A DNA stretch of 64,000 bases, taken from positions 217,356 to 281,355 of the forward strand of contig JBBHKE010000323.1 of the NCBI GenBank assembly GCA_037447655.1, given 5' to 3'. This document shows positions 11,404 through 21,082 of the stretch, in pieces (position 1 is the first letter of the stretch; every line of letters begins with the position of its first letter). The position numbers and the translations under genes were made by a program. Source of the DNA: Zygnema cylindricum (taxonomy: Eukaryota; Streptophyta; Zygnematophyceae; Zygnematales; Zygnemataceae). The notes beneath the pieces were generated by a model, which worked only from the letters and a program-made list of their open reading frames with translations, did no database searches and was not told the origin of the DNA.

Positions 11404-12283
11404 GTTCCTATGTCAATCACTACTTGCGCCTTCATTACTTCAAATATGTGACAGGTGTAAACGTCCACAAAATATGCGATAGCCTATGATAGTACGAAAC
11501 GAAATGTAGACGACTACGAAACTTCTTAAAATTAGTGACGTCCACAAAAACGGCGACAGTTGTAGACTTCAAGTTTTTTGTGATGTTGTAGATGTTTAGG
11601 GTTTTGTGACATTGCGAAGTCATGCTACCTTGTGACGTCATCAACTAGTAAACTTTTCGCCATGGCTTCCCGATTTCTTTTTCTTACCATATATCATTCG
11701 ATATGCCATCAAAATGAAACCAAAAATATTTTTTAAAAAAAGGGAAAAAATATATCTTTCATTTGATACTATTATTGCTGCATTTTTTTTATAGATGAGA
11801 GAAGGAGGAGCGGTCGAATGAAAAAGATGGGGAGAGACGAGGACGTTGTAAATTTTTGCAAAGGACCCATGAATGAAAGTGGAGGTTCGAGACCCCAACA
11901 AATTTTTTTAGGCACATGCTTGTCATACTTGTATGTACATGCCCGTGACGAGCATGGAAACAAATAGCGTGTACTCTCCCTTGTTCAAAAAAATTTGAAG
12001 ACGTTTCACGCGTGCAATACCTGCTTTCTATTCGTCGATAGGGTGTTATTTTGGTTAAAATCATATCGCGATTTGATTCCATTACAAGTGTGAAGATGAG
12101 CTGGAAGTGGGTCACGATGATAATAACGCCAAATTGCCGTACCTTCCAAGCTCTTAGATGACGCAAAATGTACTTGTGTTTTTGCCCATTTTTCGTACGG
12201 CGTAATATTTTCTCGTTAGAAGTCCCATTTTTCTGTGAAAACAACTGAAAAAAACCCTTACTTCAACACATGGGAACACGCCC
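11404..12283. mobile_element. Harbinger/Tourist-like MITE, 5' end displaced by element B
   Basis: It is collinear with the complete copy at 61802-62752, starting at GTTCCTATGTCAATC and ending ATGGGAACACGCCC followed by TAA. The first 79 bp of the full element are missing because the LTR element block sits there. It contains the family core words (GTAGACG...CTACAA, GTGACGTC) and no transposase ORF. Confidence 0.8.
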
Positions 12284-12660
12284 TAAGTATTTTTCGTACT
12301 ATTCAACACGTCCGTGCGGGCATTTGTAGACGCGACCCAAAACAACACAACGATTGACGAAAAATTGGACGGTCACGAACAAAGGATAGACGGCTGAAGA
12401 CGCATTACTACAGGTGGCGGTTTCATCTATAGTCATTGACATGTTTGAGCACCCAATATCTGATGGTTGATAACGATTACTGAGGGGGTACTTTGAATGT
12501 TGCCTGTTTGTTGAGGTCGCCCAAAGGACAAAGTTACCCGTTTGCTGAAGTCGGCCGAGGGACACGCCGTTTATGGGTGCAGACGGACGTAAAGTCGGCG
12601 TATTTAAAGGTTTCCTTACAGACGACCAAAGGTCTATAATTTAAATAAAGATACAATTTT
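12284..12660. other. Unassigned sequence between MITE and LINE remnant
   Basis: I recognise no gene, repeat or regulatory unit here. Minus-strand open frames in this stretch lack family resemblance. Confidence 0.5.
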
Positions 12661-14306
12661 TGGATTTTCAATTTGAAATCGCCAATGTTTCCTTTCAATA
12701 GCAAATGTTTCATCTCCGCTCGACTTTTGGCTGTTTCTAAGCATGCTCGGGGGATTTGCCAATTGCTATTGGTGAAGTTTTGTATTGCTTGGTGGCCCGT
12801 GCTATTTGCATCCAACTCTAAGGAGCGTTTCACGACCATTTTTTGCCGCATCAATTTGGTTTTGCTACGAAGGGGGGTTGCGAGGCGGTTATGCATGGCT
12901 TGCGAACTGTTTTGGATCTTCATCCACATTGGGTGGTCTTTCAGGTGGATGTGGCTAACGCTTTCAATAGAATTGATCGTAGTGCTATTTTTGGCGCACT
13001 ACAACATGCACCTTCACCTATCAACCAATTGTTCCCTTTTGTTCGATATTTTTATGCTCGGCCTAGCTCGCTACTCTTTCCTCTTGGGGGTCCGTTGGGT
13101 GATGTTGCTACTTTACAGTCCGCAACCGACACTCGCCAAGGTGATCCCTCACGGGCACCCTTTTTTTCTCTTGCCCATCTTCAAGCATTACGAGCGTCAG
13201 CTACGGCCTTCCCAGGTTGTTTATTTCCTTTAGTCACGGATGACACGGATACGTGGGTCCGCGCGATCAGGTTTTTTTTGCTTTCTCTCATTTTTGCTGA
13301 CCAGCTTCATCGGATTGGGCTCTCTGTTAAACCATCTAAGTGTGTGGCTTGGTGCCCACGAGGTTTGCCGTCGGATTGCCCGCTCCCCAACGGTTTTCGT
13401 CTTGCATCTCACGATGAGGGTATCAAGGCTTTAGGCTACCCTATTGGTGGTTCTTCTTTTGTCAACCAGGTGGTTGAGGATGCGCTATTGGAGGATCTTT
13501 CTCACAGCGACGACCTCCCCAAGTTGTAGGATGCAGAAGTGGCGTTTTCGATCTTGATCCGTTGTTTTGCACAGCGCCCTCTTTATCTTGCGCGGAATTT
13601 ATCACCCACGACTTGTTTTCTGTCTTCCCTTAAGGATTTTGACAACAAACTTTTGGGTGTGCTTCAACACCTTGTTGGTCATGGGATTTTTGATCGTCCA
13701 AGGGGGGGCACTCGCACGTCAACAAGCAAGCCTCCCAATTTCAAACAGCGATTTACGTTTGATTTCCGTGGACAAAGTTGCGCCAGCCGCGTATTTGGGT
13801 AGTTGGGCTTTGGTGGTTCCTCCCATCACTTCTCATTTCATTGTGGATGATGTCCCCATTTTGGCGCAAGTTGTCTCTAAGGTGGAAAATGGGCTATTTC
13901 CATTTCACGAAGCTCTCTTTTCCGCTCGTGCGCTACTACTGTCGGACGCTCGACACCAAGTTCCACCTTTTCCTTGTCTCATGGCCGACACTAACTTCCA
14001 ACTTCAACAACGCATATCTGAGCAAGTAGCCGCTGCTGATTTTGCAAACTTCTTAGAGGCGCTACCTTCTGCTCAAGCGCGTGCTCGTTTACGTTCGTTT
14101 TTTGGGCTTGGGGCTGGTGCATGGCTACAAGCAACAACAACTTTTTCGACACCCCGTCTATCGTCTGACCAATTAACTTCGGCTCTACGCTTGACATTGG
14201 GTTTGCCTCACCCTGCGATTTTGGGGGGGGCTTGGTGTGTTTGTAACCAAGTTATTGATGCTGAGGGAATCCATTTTCTTCATTGCTCGTATGGTGGGGA
14301 ACGAAC
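12660..14306 (+). pseudogene. Non-LTR retrotransposon reverse transcriptase, 5' portion (broken)
   Basis: Decayed reverse transcriptase of a LINE-type element. Upstream text in the RT frame reads PIAIGEV-like, then a TAA near 12820. The open part (12843-13529) shows QFGFATKGGCEAV, the first catalytic block FQVDVANAFNRID, TRQGDP, a degenerate TDDT in place of (Y/A)DD, and LSVKPSKCVAW. A second open stretch (13567-14328) continues towards a C-x-C-x9-H-x3-C zinc motif near 14238-14285. Frameshifts and stops separate the parts. The Copia element at 14307 interrupts the ORF just after the zinc motif, and the reading continues at 19919. Confidence 0.75.
14302..14306. other. 5-bp target-site duplication, left copy (CGAAC)
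   Basis: CGAAC directly precedes the 5' LTR and is repeated at 19914-19918 directly after the 3' LTR. Joining the flanks restores the LINE reading frame across the insertion point. Confidence 0.95.
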
Positions 14307-15044
14307 TGTTGTTTTTAGAAAGCTTTAGTCCACTGTATGCCTTAGCTGTGAGAGAGAGCTGTTCAGGACTTAAGCTATTTTTGGTTGAGTTCGGTTCAGT
14401 ACTTACCGAAATTAGTGTGACAGTGAAGTTGGGAGTTCACGGTTCATTCACACTTGGGACACGTGTCGTCACTTGGGAGAATGCGTGAGTATGTCCTCCG
14501 TGGACGTACGGAAATTCGGCAGGACCACTGGACTTCGTGAAGTCAATTCTACGGTGCCAAATCCTATAATCGGACCGCTGACAGCCGGCGCCAACAAATA
14601 GTGACGAGGCGTGACTAGATCATTATCACTTTACGTTGTCTGAACTTCGGTGTAAATATTTGTGATAGAATGTTAGATGTACGGCTGGAATGCCTCCGTA
14701 CAGCTTAGTGTAGTTTCGGTGTATAAAAGTAGGACTTAGTGAATTTGATTTTTAGGAACAAATGATATGAAAACTGTACACTCAGTTTTATGTAATTTAA
14801 TTTCTACATATCTCACAGATTTGTGAGCGGAATTGTTTGAAATTTTGTGTGTGTGTTCCTTTGTATGTTATCTATATTGTGGCAAATTGTCAGGACGTTT
14901 GGAGCATTTTTCTGAAAGTTATAGTCTGTCAAAGTTTCCGTTCAGCCATCGGTATTTGTGGAAGCTTCCTCTCTTGATTTGTTCTACGATGACTACTGCT
15001 GCATCTTCTTCATCTTCAGTACCAACACTTGTCTCAGAACAACA
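14307..15044 (+). repeat. 5' LTR of the Copia element (738 bp)
   Basis: It begins TGTTGTTTTTAG and ends AGAACAACA. It includes a TATAAAA box (14722-14728), the GTACGG...CCGTAC hairpin block near 14690-14702, and the gag start codon at 14989. The first 18 or so Gag residues are therefore LTR-encoded. Short upstream ATGs (14762, 14767) lie between the likely transcription start and the gag ATG. Confidence 0.95.
14722..14728 (+). promoter_or_regulatory. TATA box of the Copia LTR
   Basis: GTATAAAAGTAGGACTTAG sits in both LTRs. The gag-only LTRs have the weaker GTATAACTTGTAGGACTTAG at the same place. It is followed about 260 bp later by the gag ATG. Confidence 0.7.
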
Positions 15045-18000
15045 GGTCACGGGCCCGCCTTCACGAATTCCGGTCTTTGATGGACGTGAATATCTGTATT
15101 GGGCAGATTTGGTTAAGTCTTACTTCAAGCAAGTGAAACTTATTGATGTGTTAAATGGATCATTGGCAGAATCTGATGCCAGTTTTGATCAAAAAAATGA
15201 CCAGACTTTGCATTTAGTAAAGCTCATGATATCAAAAGAATTGCATATGACATATATTAATGTTGCAAAGGCATCAGATTTGTGGGATGCATTGAAATCT
15301 TCTTATGTTAAAGCTAGTGACCAGCATGAGATTATAACTGCTGGTCAAATCTATGAGTATAAGTACACAGGTGGTAGCATGGTGGAATACACTAATCGGT
15401 TTCGAATGTTACTGTCAGAAAATGCATGTTCTGGGGGGACTTTCTCCCCTTATCATCAGGCCATGATTCTCCTAAAGGGGCTTCCTAATGAATATAAAGG
15501 AGCCTCAGATGAAATGAAAAAATTGTCTAAACCTCTTTGGAATTTGCAAACAGCTATAGAGTTTATCTTGGCAGAAGAGGCTACTCAGACAGTTTTAGGA
15601 TTTGGAAAACGAGCTGTAGCATTTACGGCTCAGTTTCAGAGGGAAAATAGATATCAAGGGAATCAGTTTAATCCTCAATTTGAGAAATGTGTTTATTGCT
15701 ATACTGATGGTCACTCCTTCAGAGCTTGTCCTTTGTATATAAAAGCTCTTGAAACAGGTACCTTTCGGAAAGGATGGAGACACCGCGGACCTCCCATTTC
15801 CCAAAAACCTCCGAATAAAATTGTTGCATTTTCAGCGGAGGATACGGAATTGGAGAAGAAAAAGACCGAGGAAACGACACCTGATGTGATCAGTTTTCCA
15901 AAAACTGATGACAAAGAGTTCTTTGCTCTCGCCAAACTCGACATGATGGAAGGAGAAAAGGACCTCGGATGGATAATGGATTCCGGCAGCTCTTCACACA
16001 TGTGTTGGAACAAGTCTTGGTTTAAGGAGATGTCTTCTATTCCTTTACTTCAGATCTTTTATGCTTGTGGCTATGCTGTTGAATCAAATTCCAAAGGAAA
16101 CATAGATCTCGATTGTGTGATAGATGGAAAGGTTGTTAAGAGAACTTTGTATGATGTCTTGTATGTTCCAAAGTTCAAGAAAAATCTGTTTTCTACGTCT
16201 GTTGCTGAAAGCAAAGGCTTTGAGGTTCTCCAGAAAAATGGCAAGAAAATAGTGAGCAAGAATGGAAGAGTAGCTCTAGTAGGAACTAGAGGCCCAAACT
16301 TTTTGTACCGCATGGACCTGGCTAATAAAATTGATTTTGCGTACTCCAGTGTCCTATGTGATAATGTTTTGTGGCATAAAAGGCTTGGTCATGTGCACCA
16401 TGAGAGACTTACTAAGATGATAAACCATAATATGATAGAGGGAGTCAAGCTTGGTCAAAAAGAGTCCCATGTTTGTGATGGTTGTGCTCTCGGAAAGCTT
16501 CACAAGCTTCCTCTACCACAAGTTTCTGATCATCGAGCCACAGATCTCCTTGGTATTATTCACTCTGATGTCTTCGGCCCTTCCAAAGTTCCCTCTCTTG
16601 GTGGCAACCGCTTCTTTGTCACCTTTACAGACGATTACTCCCGATATAGTCGCCTATACTTCATGAAGGAGAAGGGAGAAGTCTTCACTCACTTTAAGCA
16701 CTACAAAATCTGGGCGGAGAAACTTCACGGCAAATCTATTCTTGCTTTGCGAACGGATAATGGTGGAGAGTATGTATCTCATGCATTTGCTGATTTTTTG
16801 AAAGAGAATGGCATCTCTCGTGAATTTACTGCTCCGTACACACCGGAACAAAATGGTGTTGCCGAGAGACTTAATCGGACTTTGACTGAATGTGCTCGAT
16901 CTATGATGGCCGATAAAGGTGTGGATCCAAAGTTTTGGGGGGAAGCTTTTCTTTGTGCTTCTTATATCAAAAATAGAGTGGAAACCCGGGCTGTTAGGGG
17001 TAAGACACCTTATGAAGTTTGGACAGGCAAAAAGCCAAATGTTAGTCATTTTAGAGTTTTTGGTAGCAAATGTTTTATCTTGGATAATCTTCCTAATTGG
17101 AAGCTTAGTCCAAAATCTGTACCTGGCGTCTTTTTAGGCTATGATGATGAATCTGCAGGTTATAGAGTGTATAATCCTCAGAGAGGATGTCTTCAAACAG
17201 CCAGGAATATTCAGATTAAAGAAGAAAGTCAATCTGTTGACGTTTTTAGCATGGATGTAGCTGAAAGGAAAGAGAAAATACAAGAGTATATCATTCTTGA
17301 GCAGGTACCTTTTACTCCATCCTCTTCTACTTCTTCTACCTCTCTCCCAAATGCCTCTGGGCCGTCTAATACTCCTTCTGGAGCTGCTCCTTCTGTCGAT
17401 GCTCCTCCGAATACACGCCTTGTGCGGCAATCTAAGGAACCAACCGTTCCCGCGTCAGATTTTCCGGGGGGAAGAAGGCAAAGTAGCCGCCTTCGAGGCG
17501 ACCGAGTTGAGAGTGCTTTTTCTGCAAGCACAGGGGAGCCGCTTACTATTCATGAAGCTTTTTCCGTTCCTGAAAAGGATCATTGGATCTCGGCTGCAAA
17601 TGAAGAGATAAAGTCAATTATGGAAGCCCAAACTTGGGAACTTGTGGAGCTCCCACCGAACAGGAAAGCTATCGGTTGTAAGTGGGTCTTCAAATTAAAA
17701 TTGAATCCTGATAATACAATTGAAAGATATAAAGCTAGACTGGTTGCTAAGGGATTTAGCCAAAAGGAGGGAATTGACTATGAAGAGACCTTCTCTCCTG
17801 TGGTTCGCTTTCCTACTGTTAGAGTTTTGCTATCTCTTGCTGCAATAGAAGATATGGAATTGAATCAGATGGATGTTAAGACAGCTTTCTTGCATGGTGA
17901 TTTGGAGGAAGTAATTTATATGAAGCAGCCAGAGATGTATGCAGAAAAAGGGAAAGAAAATCTGGTCTGTAAACTGTTGAAGTCCCTTTATGGTCTGAAA

Positions 18001-19113
18001 CAGGCTCCGAGGCAATGGAACCTGAAATTAGATGAGTTTTTAACCAATCTAGGCTTTACCAGGATCAGTTCAGATCACTCAGTCTATGTAATGCAAGGTG
18101 ATGATGGAGTGATTTATGTGGCAGTTTATGTAGATGATTTGCTACTAATTAGCAAATCCATTAATGAGATTAATAAAATAAAATCAGCTTTGAATTCCCG
18201 GTTTGAAATGAAAGACTTGGGTGAGGCTAAGTATATTCTAGGAATTCAAGTAGAAAGAGACAGGAAACAGAAAATTATTTATTTAACTCAAAAGGAAGCA
18301 ATCAAGAACATGTTAGAAAAGTTTGGCATGTCGGACGCAAAGGGGAGTGCCACTCCTTTGGAATTCAGGCAGAAATTGGAAGGCACGGAAACGGATGGTG
18401 GTGTTTTGGTTGATGGTTTCTTAGATTCAGGGGAGGCAGATTCTATGTCCTCCATTCCTTACAGGCAGATTGTCGGAAGCCTCATTTATTTCATGAATTG
18501 TACTCGTCCCGACATCGCAGCAGCGGTTGGAGCCTTAAGCCGAAGCCTTCAGAATCCAAGGAAATCAGACTATGAGGCAGCAAAGAGAGTTCTTTGTTAT
18601 CTTGTAGGAACTCAAAATCTTAGACTCTCTCTCGGTGGAGAGGAAGTCAAAATTCATACATGGAGCGATGCGAGCTACGGAGATATGCCGAGCCGACGCT
18701 CCACCACCGGATACATTTTGAAGATCGGAAGTGGAACTTGCTGCTGGAGCAGCAAACTTCAGAAGGTAACGGCTCAGTCTACCATGGAGGCTGAGTACAT
18801 GGCTGCCAGCTCGGCAGTTAAAGAGCTACTTTGGGTAAAGTCTCTTCTCCAAGAGCTTCTCTTTATGCAATCTGGACCACAGATAGTGTGGTGTGATAAT
18901 CAGGCAGCAATCGCTATTGCATCTAATCCCAGTCATCACTTTAAGAGTAAGCACATTGATATCAAGCTACACTTTGTAAGAGAAAAGGTGATGGGAAAAG
19001 TCTTGAAGTTGAGTTATTTACCGGATGAGCAAATGGTGGCTGATATGATGACAAAACCCTTACCTGCTCCCAAATTGAAGTTCTGTAGAGAGGCTTGTGG
19101 ACTGAGTGACTAG
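14989..19113 (+). CDS. Copia Gag-Pol polyprotein, intact
   Basis: The protein is 1374 residues from the first in-frame ATG (14989), inside the 5' LTR; any upstream extension has no ATG. Its order is: Gag (UBN2-like), zinc knuckle CX2CX4HX4C from about residue 234, aspartic protease with DSGSSSH at about 331, GAG-pre-integrase His/Cys region near 460-500, and an integrase core with D527, D590 and E626 (D35E spacing). The reverse transcriptase has YVDD (first Asp about 1049), and RNase H has WSDASYG (Asp about 1227) and a TMEAEY segment. No frameshift or stop is present. The polyprotein would assemble particles, cleave itself, copy the RNA and integrate the DNA. It probably also supplies enzymes to the gag-only elements nearby, since their cis signals match; that last point is inference. 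Confidence 0.95.
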   Translation: MTTAASSSSSVPTLVSEQQVTGPPSRIPVFDGREYLYWADLVKSYFKQVKLIDVLNGSLAESDASFDQKNDQTLHLVKLMISKELHMTYINVAKASDLWDALKSSYVKASDQHEIITAGQIYEYKYTGGSMVEYTNRFRMLLSENACSGGTFSPYHQAMILLKGLPNEYKGASDEMKKLSKPLWNLQTAIEFILAEEATQTVLGFGKRAVAFTAQFQRENRYQGNQFNPQFEKCVYCYTDGHSFRACPLYIKALETGTFRKGWRHRGPPISQKPPNKIVAFSAEDTELEKKKTEETTPDVISFPKTDDKEFFALAKLDMMEGEKDLGWIMDSGSSSHMCWNKSWFKEMSSIPLLQIFYACGYAVESNSKGNIDLDCVIDGKVVKRTLYDVLYVPKFKKNLFSTSVAESKGFEVLQKNGKKIVSKNGRVALVGTRGPNFLYRMDLANKIDFAYSSVLCDNVLWHKRLGHVHHERLTKMINHNMIEGVKLGQKESHVCDGCALGKLHKLPLPQVSDHRATDLLGIIHSDVFGPSKVPSLGGNRFFVTFTDDYSRYSRLYFMKEKGEVFTHFKHYKIWAEKLHGKSILALRTDNGGEYVSHAFADFLKENGISREFTAPYTPEQNGVAERLNRTLTECARSMMADKGVDPKFWGEAFLCASYIKNRVETRAVRGKTPYEVWTGKKPNVSHFRVFGSKCFILDNLPNWKLSPKSVPGVFLGYDDESAGYRVYNPQRGCLQTARNIQIKEESQSVDVFSMDVAERKEKIQEYIILEQVPFTPSSSTSSTSLPNASGPSNTPSGAAPSVDAPPNTRLVRQSKEPTVPASDFPGGRRQSSRLRGDRVESAFSASTGEPLTIHEAFSVPEKDHWISAANEEIKSIMEAQTWELVELPPNRKAIGCKWVFKLKLNPDNTIERYKARLVAKGFSQKEGIDYEETFSPVVRFPTVRVLLSLAAIEDMELNQMDVKTAFLHGDLEEVIYMKQPEMYAEKGKENLVCKLLKSLYGLKQAPRQWNLKLDEFLTNLGFTRISSDHSVYVMQGDDGVIYVAVYVDDLLLISKSINEINKIKSALNSRFEMKDLGEAKYILGIQVERDRKQKIIYLTQKEAIKNMLEKFGMSDAKGSATPLEFRQKLEGTETDGGVLVDGFLDSGEADSMSSIPYRQIVGSLIYFMNCTRPDIAAAVGALSRSLQNPRKSDYEAAKRVLCYLVGTQNLRLSLGGEEVKIHTWSDASYGDMPSRRSTTGYILKIGSGTCCWSSKLQKVTAQSTMEAEYMAASSAVKELLWVKSLLQELLFMQSGPQIVWCDNQAAIAIASNPSHHFKSKHIDIKLHFVREKVMGKVLKLSYLPDEQMVADMMTKPLPAPKLKFCREACGLSD
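15045..15058 (+). other. Primer-binding site of the Copia element, diverged
   Basis: GGTCACGGGCCCGC abuts the LTR end and occupies the same place as GGTTATGGGCCCAC in elements A and B. Three of the first 13 bases differ, all transitions. It still resembles the complement of the initiator tRNA anticodon arm, and it is also coding (residues V-T-G-P of Gag). Confidence 0.6.
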
Positions 19114-19118
19114 CAGAG

Positions 19119-19136
19119 TCTAAAGCTTTAGGGGAG
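19119..19136 (+). other. Polypurine tract
   Basis: TAAAGCTTTAGGGGAG immediately precedes the 3' LTR. The same sequence precedes the 3' LTRs of elements A and B. Confidence 0.85.
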
Positions 19137-19913
19137 TGTTGTTTTTAGAAAGCTTTAGTCCTCTGTATGCCTCAGCTGTGAGAGAGAGCTGTTCAGGACT
19201 TAAGCTATTTTTGGTTGAGTTCGGTTCAGTACTTACCGAAATTAGTGTGACAGTGAAGTTGGGAGTTCACGGTTCATTCACACTTGGGACACGTGTCGTC
19301 ACTTAGGAGAATGCGTGAGTATGTCCTCCGTGGACGTACGGAAATTCGGCAGGATCACTGGACTTCGTGAAGTCAATTCTACGGTGCCAAATCCTCTAAT
19401 CGGACCGCTGACAGCCGGCGCCAACAAATAGTGACGAGGCGTGACTAGATCATTATCACTTTACGTTGTCTGAACTTCGGTGTAAATATTTGTGATAGAA
19501 TGTTAGATGTACGGTTCGGTGTAAATATTTGTGATAGAATGTTAGATGTACGGCTGGAATGCCTCCGTACAGCTTAGTGTAGTTTCGGTGTATAAAAGTA
19601 GGACTTAGTGAATTTGATTTTTAGGAACAAATGATATGAAAAATGTACACTCAGTTTTATGTAATTTAATTTCTACATATCTCACAGATTTGTGAGCGGA
19701 ATTGTTTGAAATTTTGTGTGTGTGTTCCTTTGTATGTTATCTACATTTTGGCAAATTGTCAGGACGATTGGAGCATTTTTCTGAAAGTTATAGTCTGTCA
19801 AAGTTGCCGTTCAGCCATCGGTATTTGTGGAAGCTTCCTCTCTTGATTTGTTCTACGATGACTACTGCTGCATCTTCTTCATCTTCAGTACCAACACTTG
19901 TCTCAGAACAACA
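19137..19913 (+). repeat. 3' LTR of the Copia element (777 bp)
   Basis: It is nearly identical to the 5' LTR but has a perfect 39-bp tandem duplication (19476-19514 and 19515-19553) upstream of the TATA box. It also carries the gag ATG (19858). Here that frame runs out of the LTR into the host LINE remnant, giving a 136-codon chimeric frame to 20268. Confidence 0.95.
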
Positions 19914-19918
19914 CGAAC
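19914..19918. other. 5-bp target-site duplication, right copy (CGAAC)
   Basis: It matches 14302-14306 exactly and defines the end of the Copia insertion. Confidence 0.95.
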
Positions 19919-20497
19919 TATCGTGCATGATTTGGTGCGAGATGCCATTGCTGCCATTGGTGCCGAGGCCGGCTACACTATCAAACGTGAGGTTTCTAAT
20001 ATACTTCCACCTTGGCCCTAATCTAACGGTTCTCGCAGCCCTCGAGTTGACTTGGTTTTTCTTCATGGTGTTGGGAGGACACTTCGCGATGTGGTCCTCA
20101 CGAATCCAACCGGGAAACACATTTCATCTCGCGCGGCTTCGAATTCAGGTGTGGCGGCTCGGGACGCAGCGGCTACAAAAGAACGAGACTACGCTCATCG
20201 AGACCCGTCGGACCAGGTTGTCTTTTTGCAATGGAGATTTTCGGTTCTTTGGACAAGTCTTTCGATGACTTCCTTCGACAATATGCGCGAAGAACGTTTG
20301 AATCTCGGGGTTTAGGGAGTCCTCCATCGAGTCTATTAGTTGCGGTTTACCGTCAACGTGTCTTAATTGTACTTCAACGTGCCCAAGCGGCGGCTCTCCT
20401 TCGAGGTCACACACTGGCGTACGATCGGCGGGGTTTTCTAGACCTTCTGCCAAGGGACCTTGTTCACATCCATGATCTCCGTGGTTGTGGACCTTAG
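19919..20497 (+). pseudogene. Non-LTR retrotransposon C-terminal portion (broken)
   Basis: This continues the frame interrupted at 14306: IVHDLVRDAIAAIG, a KREVSN segment, then after a TAA (near 20022) VDLVF and DVVLTNPT. Next come GVAARDAAATKERDYA, and after a frameshift SFDDFLRQYARRT and QRAQAAALLRG. A C-x-C-H-C motif followed by H-D, E and a (P/V)DLVF block resembles the restriction-like endonuclease region of R2/NeSL-type LINEs. That subclass assignment is tentative. It is inactive because of at least one stop and one frameshift. Confidence 0.65.
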
Positions 20498-20734
20498 TTT
20501 GCCTAAGGGTAGTCTAGTCTAGGTTTTTTCAATTTGTAGGCGGTCTCAGTCTATTGTTTTGTTTTGGGTCTTTGCTTTTGTTAGTTTTGTCGTATTTCTT
20601 TTTTGTTTTTAGGCGTAGATTACTTTTTTGTGACTCTTGTAGTCTCAAATATTTTTATTTCAGCTTTACCCTTTTTGTACTAAGATGGTTTTCCCATCAC
20701 AATTTTTGCAATAAAACAAAGTGTGTTTCAATCG
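20498..20734. other. T-rich sequence, probable LINE 3' untranslated remnant
   Basis: No coding signal. Thymine-rich text follows the end of the LINE frame and runs up to a MITE arm. Confidence 0.4.
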
Positions 20735-20838
20735 CAACCGTCACATCCAAAATCCAATAATTGTGTACGGAGAAAAGATGTTTTAAGTGACTATAAAAAC
20801 ATAAACACTAATAAGGATTCACGGTGTACTTTACAAAT
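20735..20838. mobile_element. TA-flanked MITE, right arm only
   Basis: It contains the family words CCGTCACATCCAAAATCC, GTGTACGGAGAAAAGATG, TTTTAAGTGAC and CACTAATAAGGATTCACGGTGTA. These match the right half of the complete copy at 63478-63699. Confidence 0.6.
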
Positions 20839-20861
20839 AGCTAAAAGTGCCCCTGGGACCA

Positions 20862-20965
20862 CATAGCGGTCGATGAATCTACGGAAAACTCGAGAGACGG
20901 CTCTCAGCCTGCTCCACCGTCGACGAAATCAACGGAAAACTCGAGAGACGACTCTCATCCTGCTC
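20862..20965. repeat. Tandem duplication of a ~52-bp unit
   Basis: Two adjacent copies share ACGGAAAACTCGAGAGACG and CTCTCA-CCTGCTCCA. No function is apparent. Confidence 0.8.
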
Positions 20966-21082
20966 CAGTTACGCCCTGAACTGACGGGATTGGGTTCACA
21001 TGTTGGTGGAACTGATCAAAAGGACATATGTCGTCTCCGATAAAGAGGAGGAGCCATCCTAGAAGTTGGAGAGCAGGACGGT

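Larger units (their letters stand above)
14307..19913 (+). mobile_element. Complete, apparently autonomous Copia LTR retrotransposon
   Basis: It has LTRs at 14307-15044 and 19137-19913, a primer-binding site at 15045, a polypurine tract ending at 19136 and a 5-bp target duplication CGAAC. One uninterrupted gag-pol ORF fills the interior, with integrase before reverse transcriptase (Copia order). By eye the LTRs differ by about ten substitutions plus a 39-bp tandem duplication present only in the 3' LTR. The insertion is therefore recent compared with elements A and B, and the element looks potentially competent. Confidence 0.95.

Noticed and set aside
12299-12929. Two minus-strand frames before and over the LINE remnant
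   Set aside because: One is antisense to reverse transcriptase; the other has no family features.
14833-14988. N-terminal extension of the Copia polyprotein from 14833
   Set aside because: The extension begins at TTG and lacks any ATG. The first in-frame ATG is 14989.
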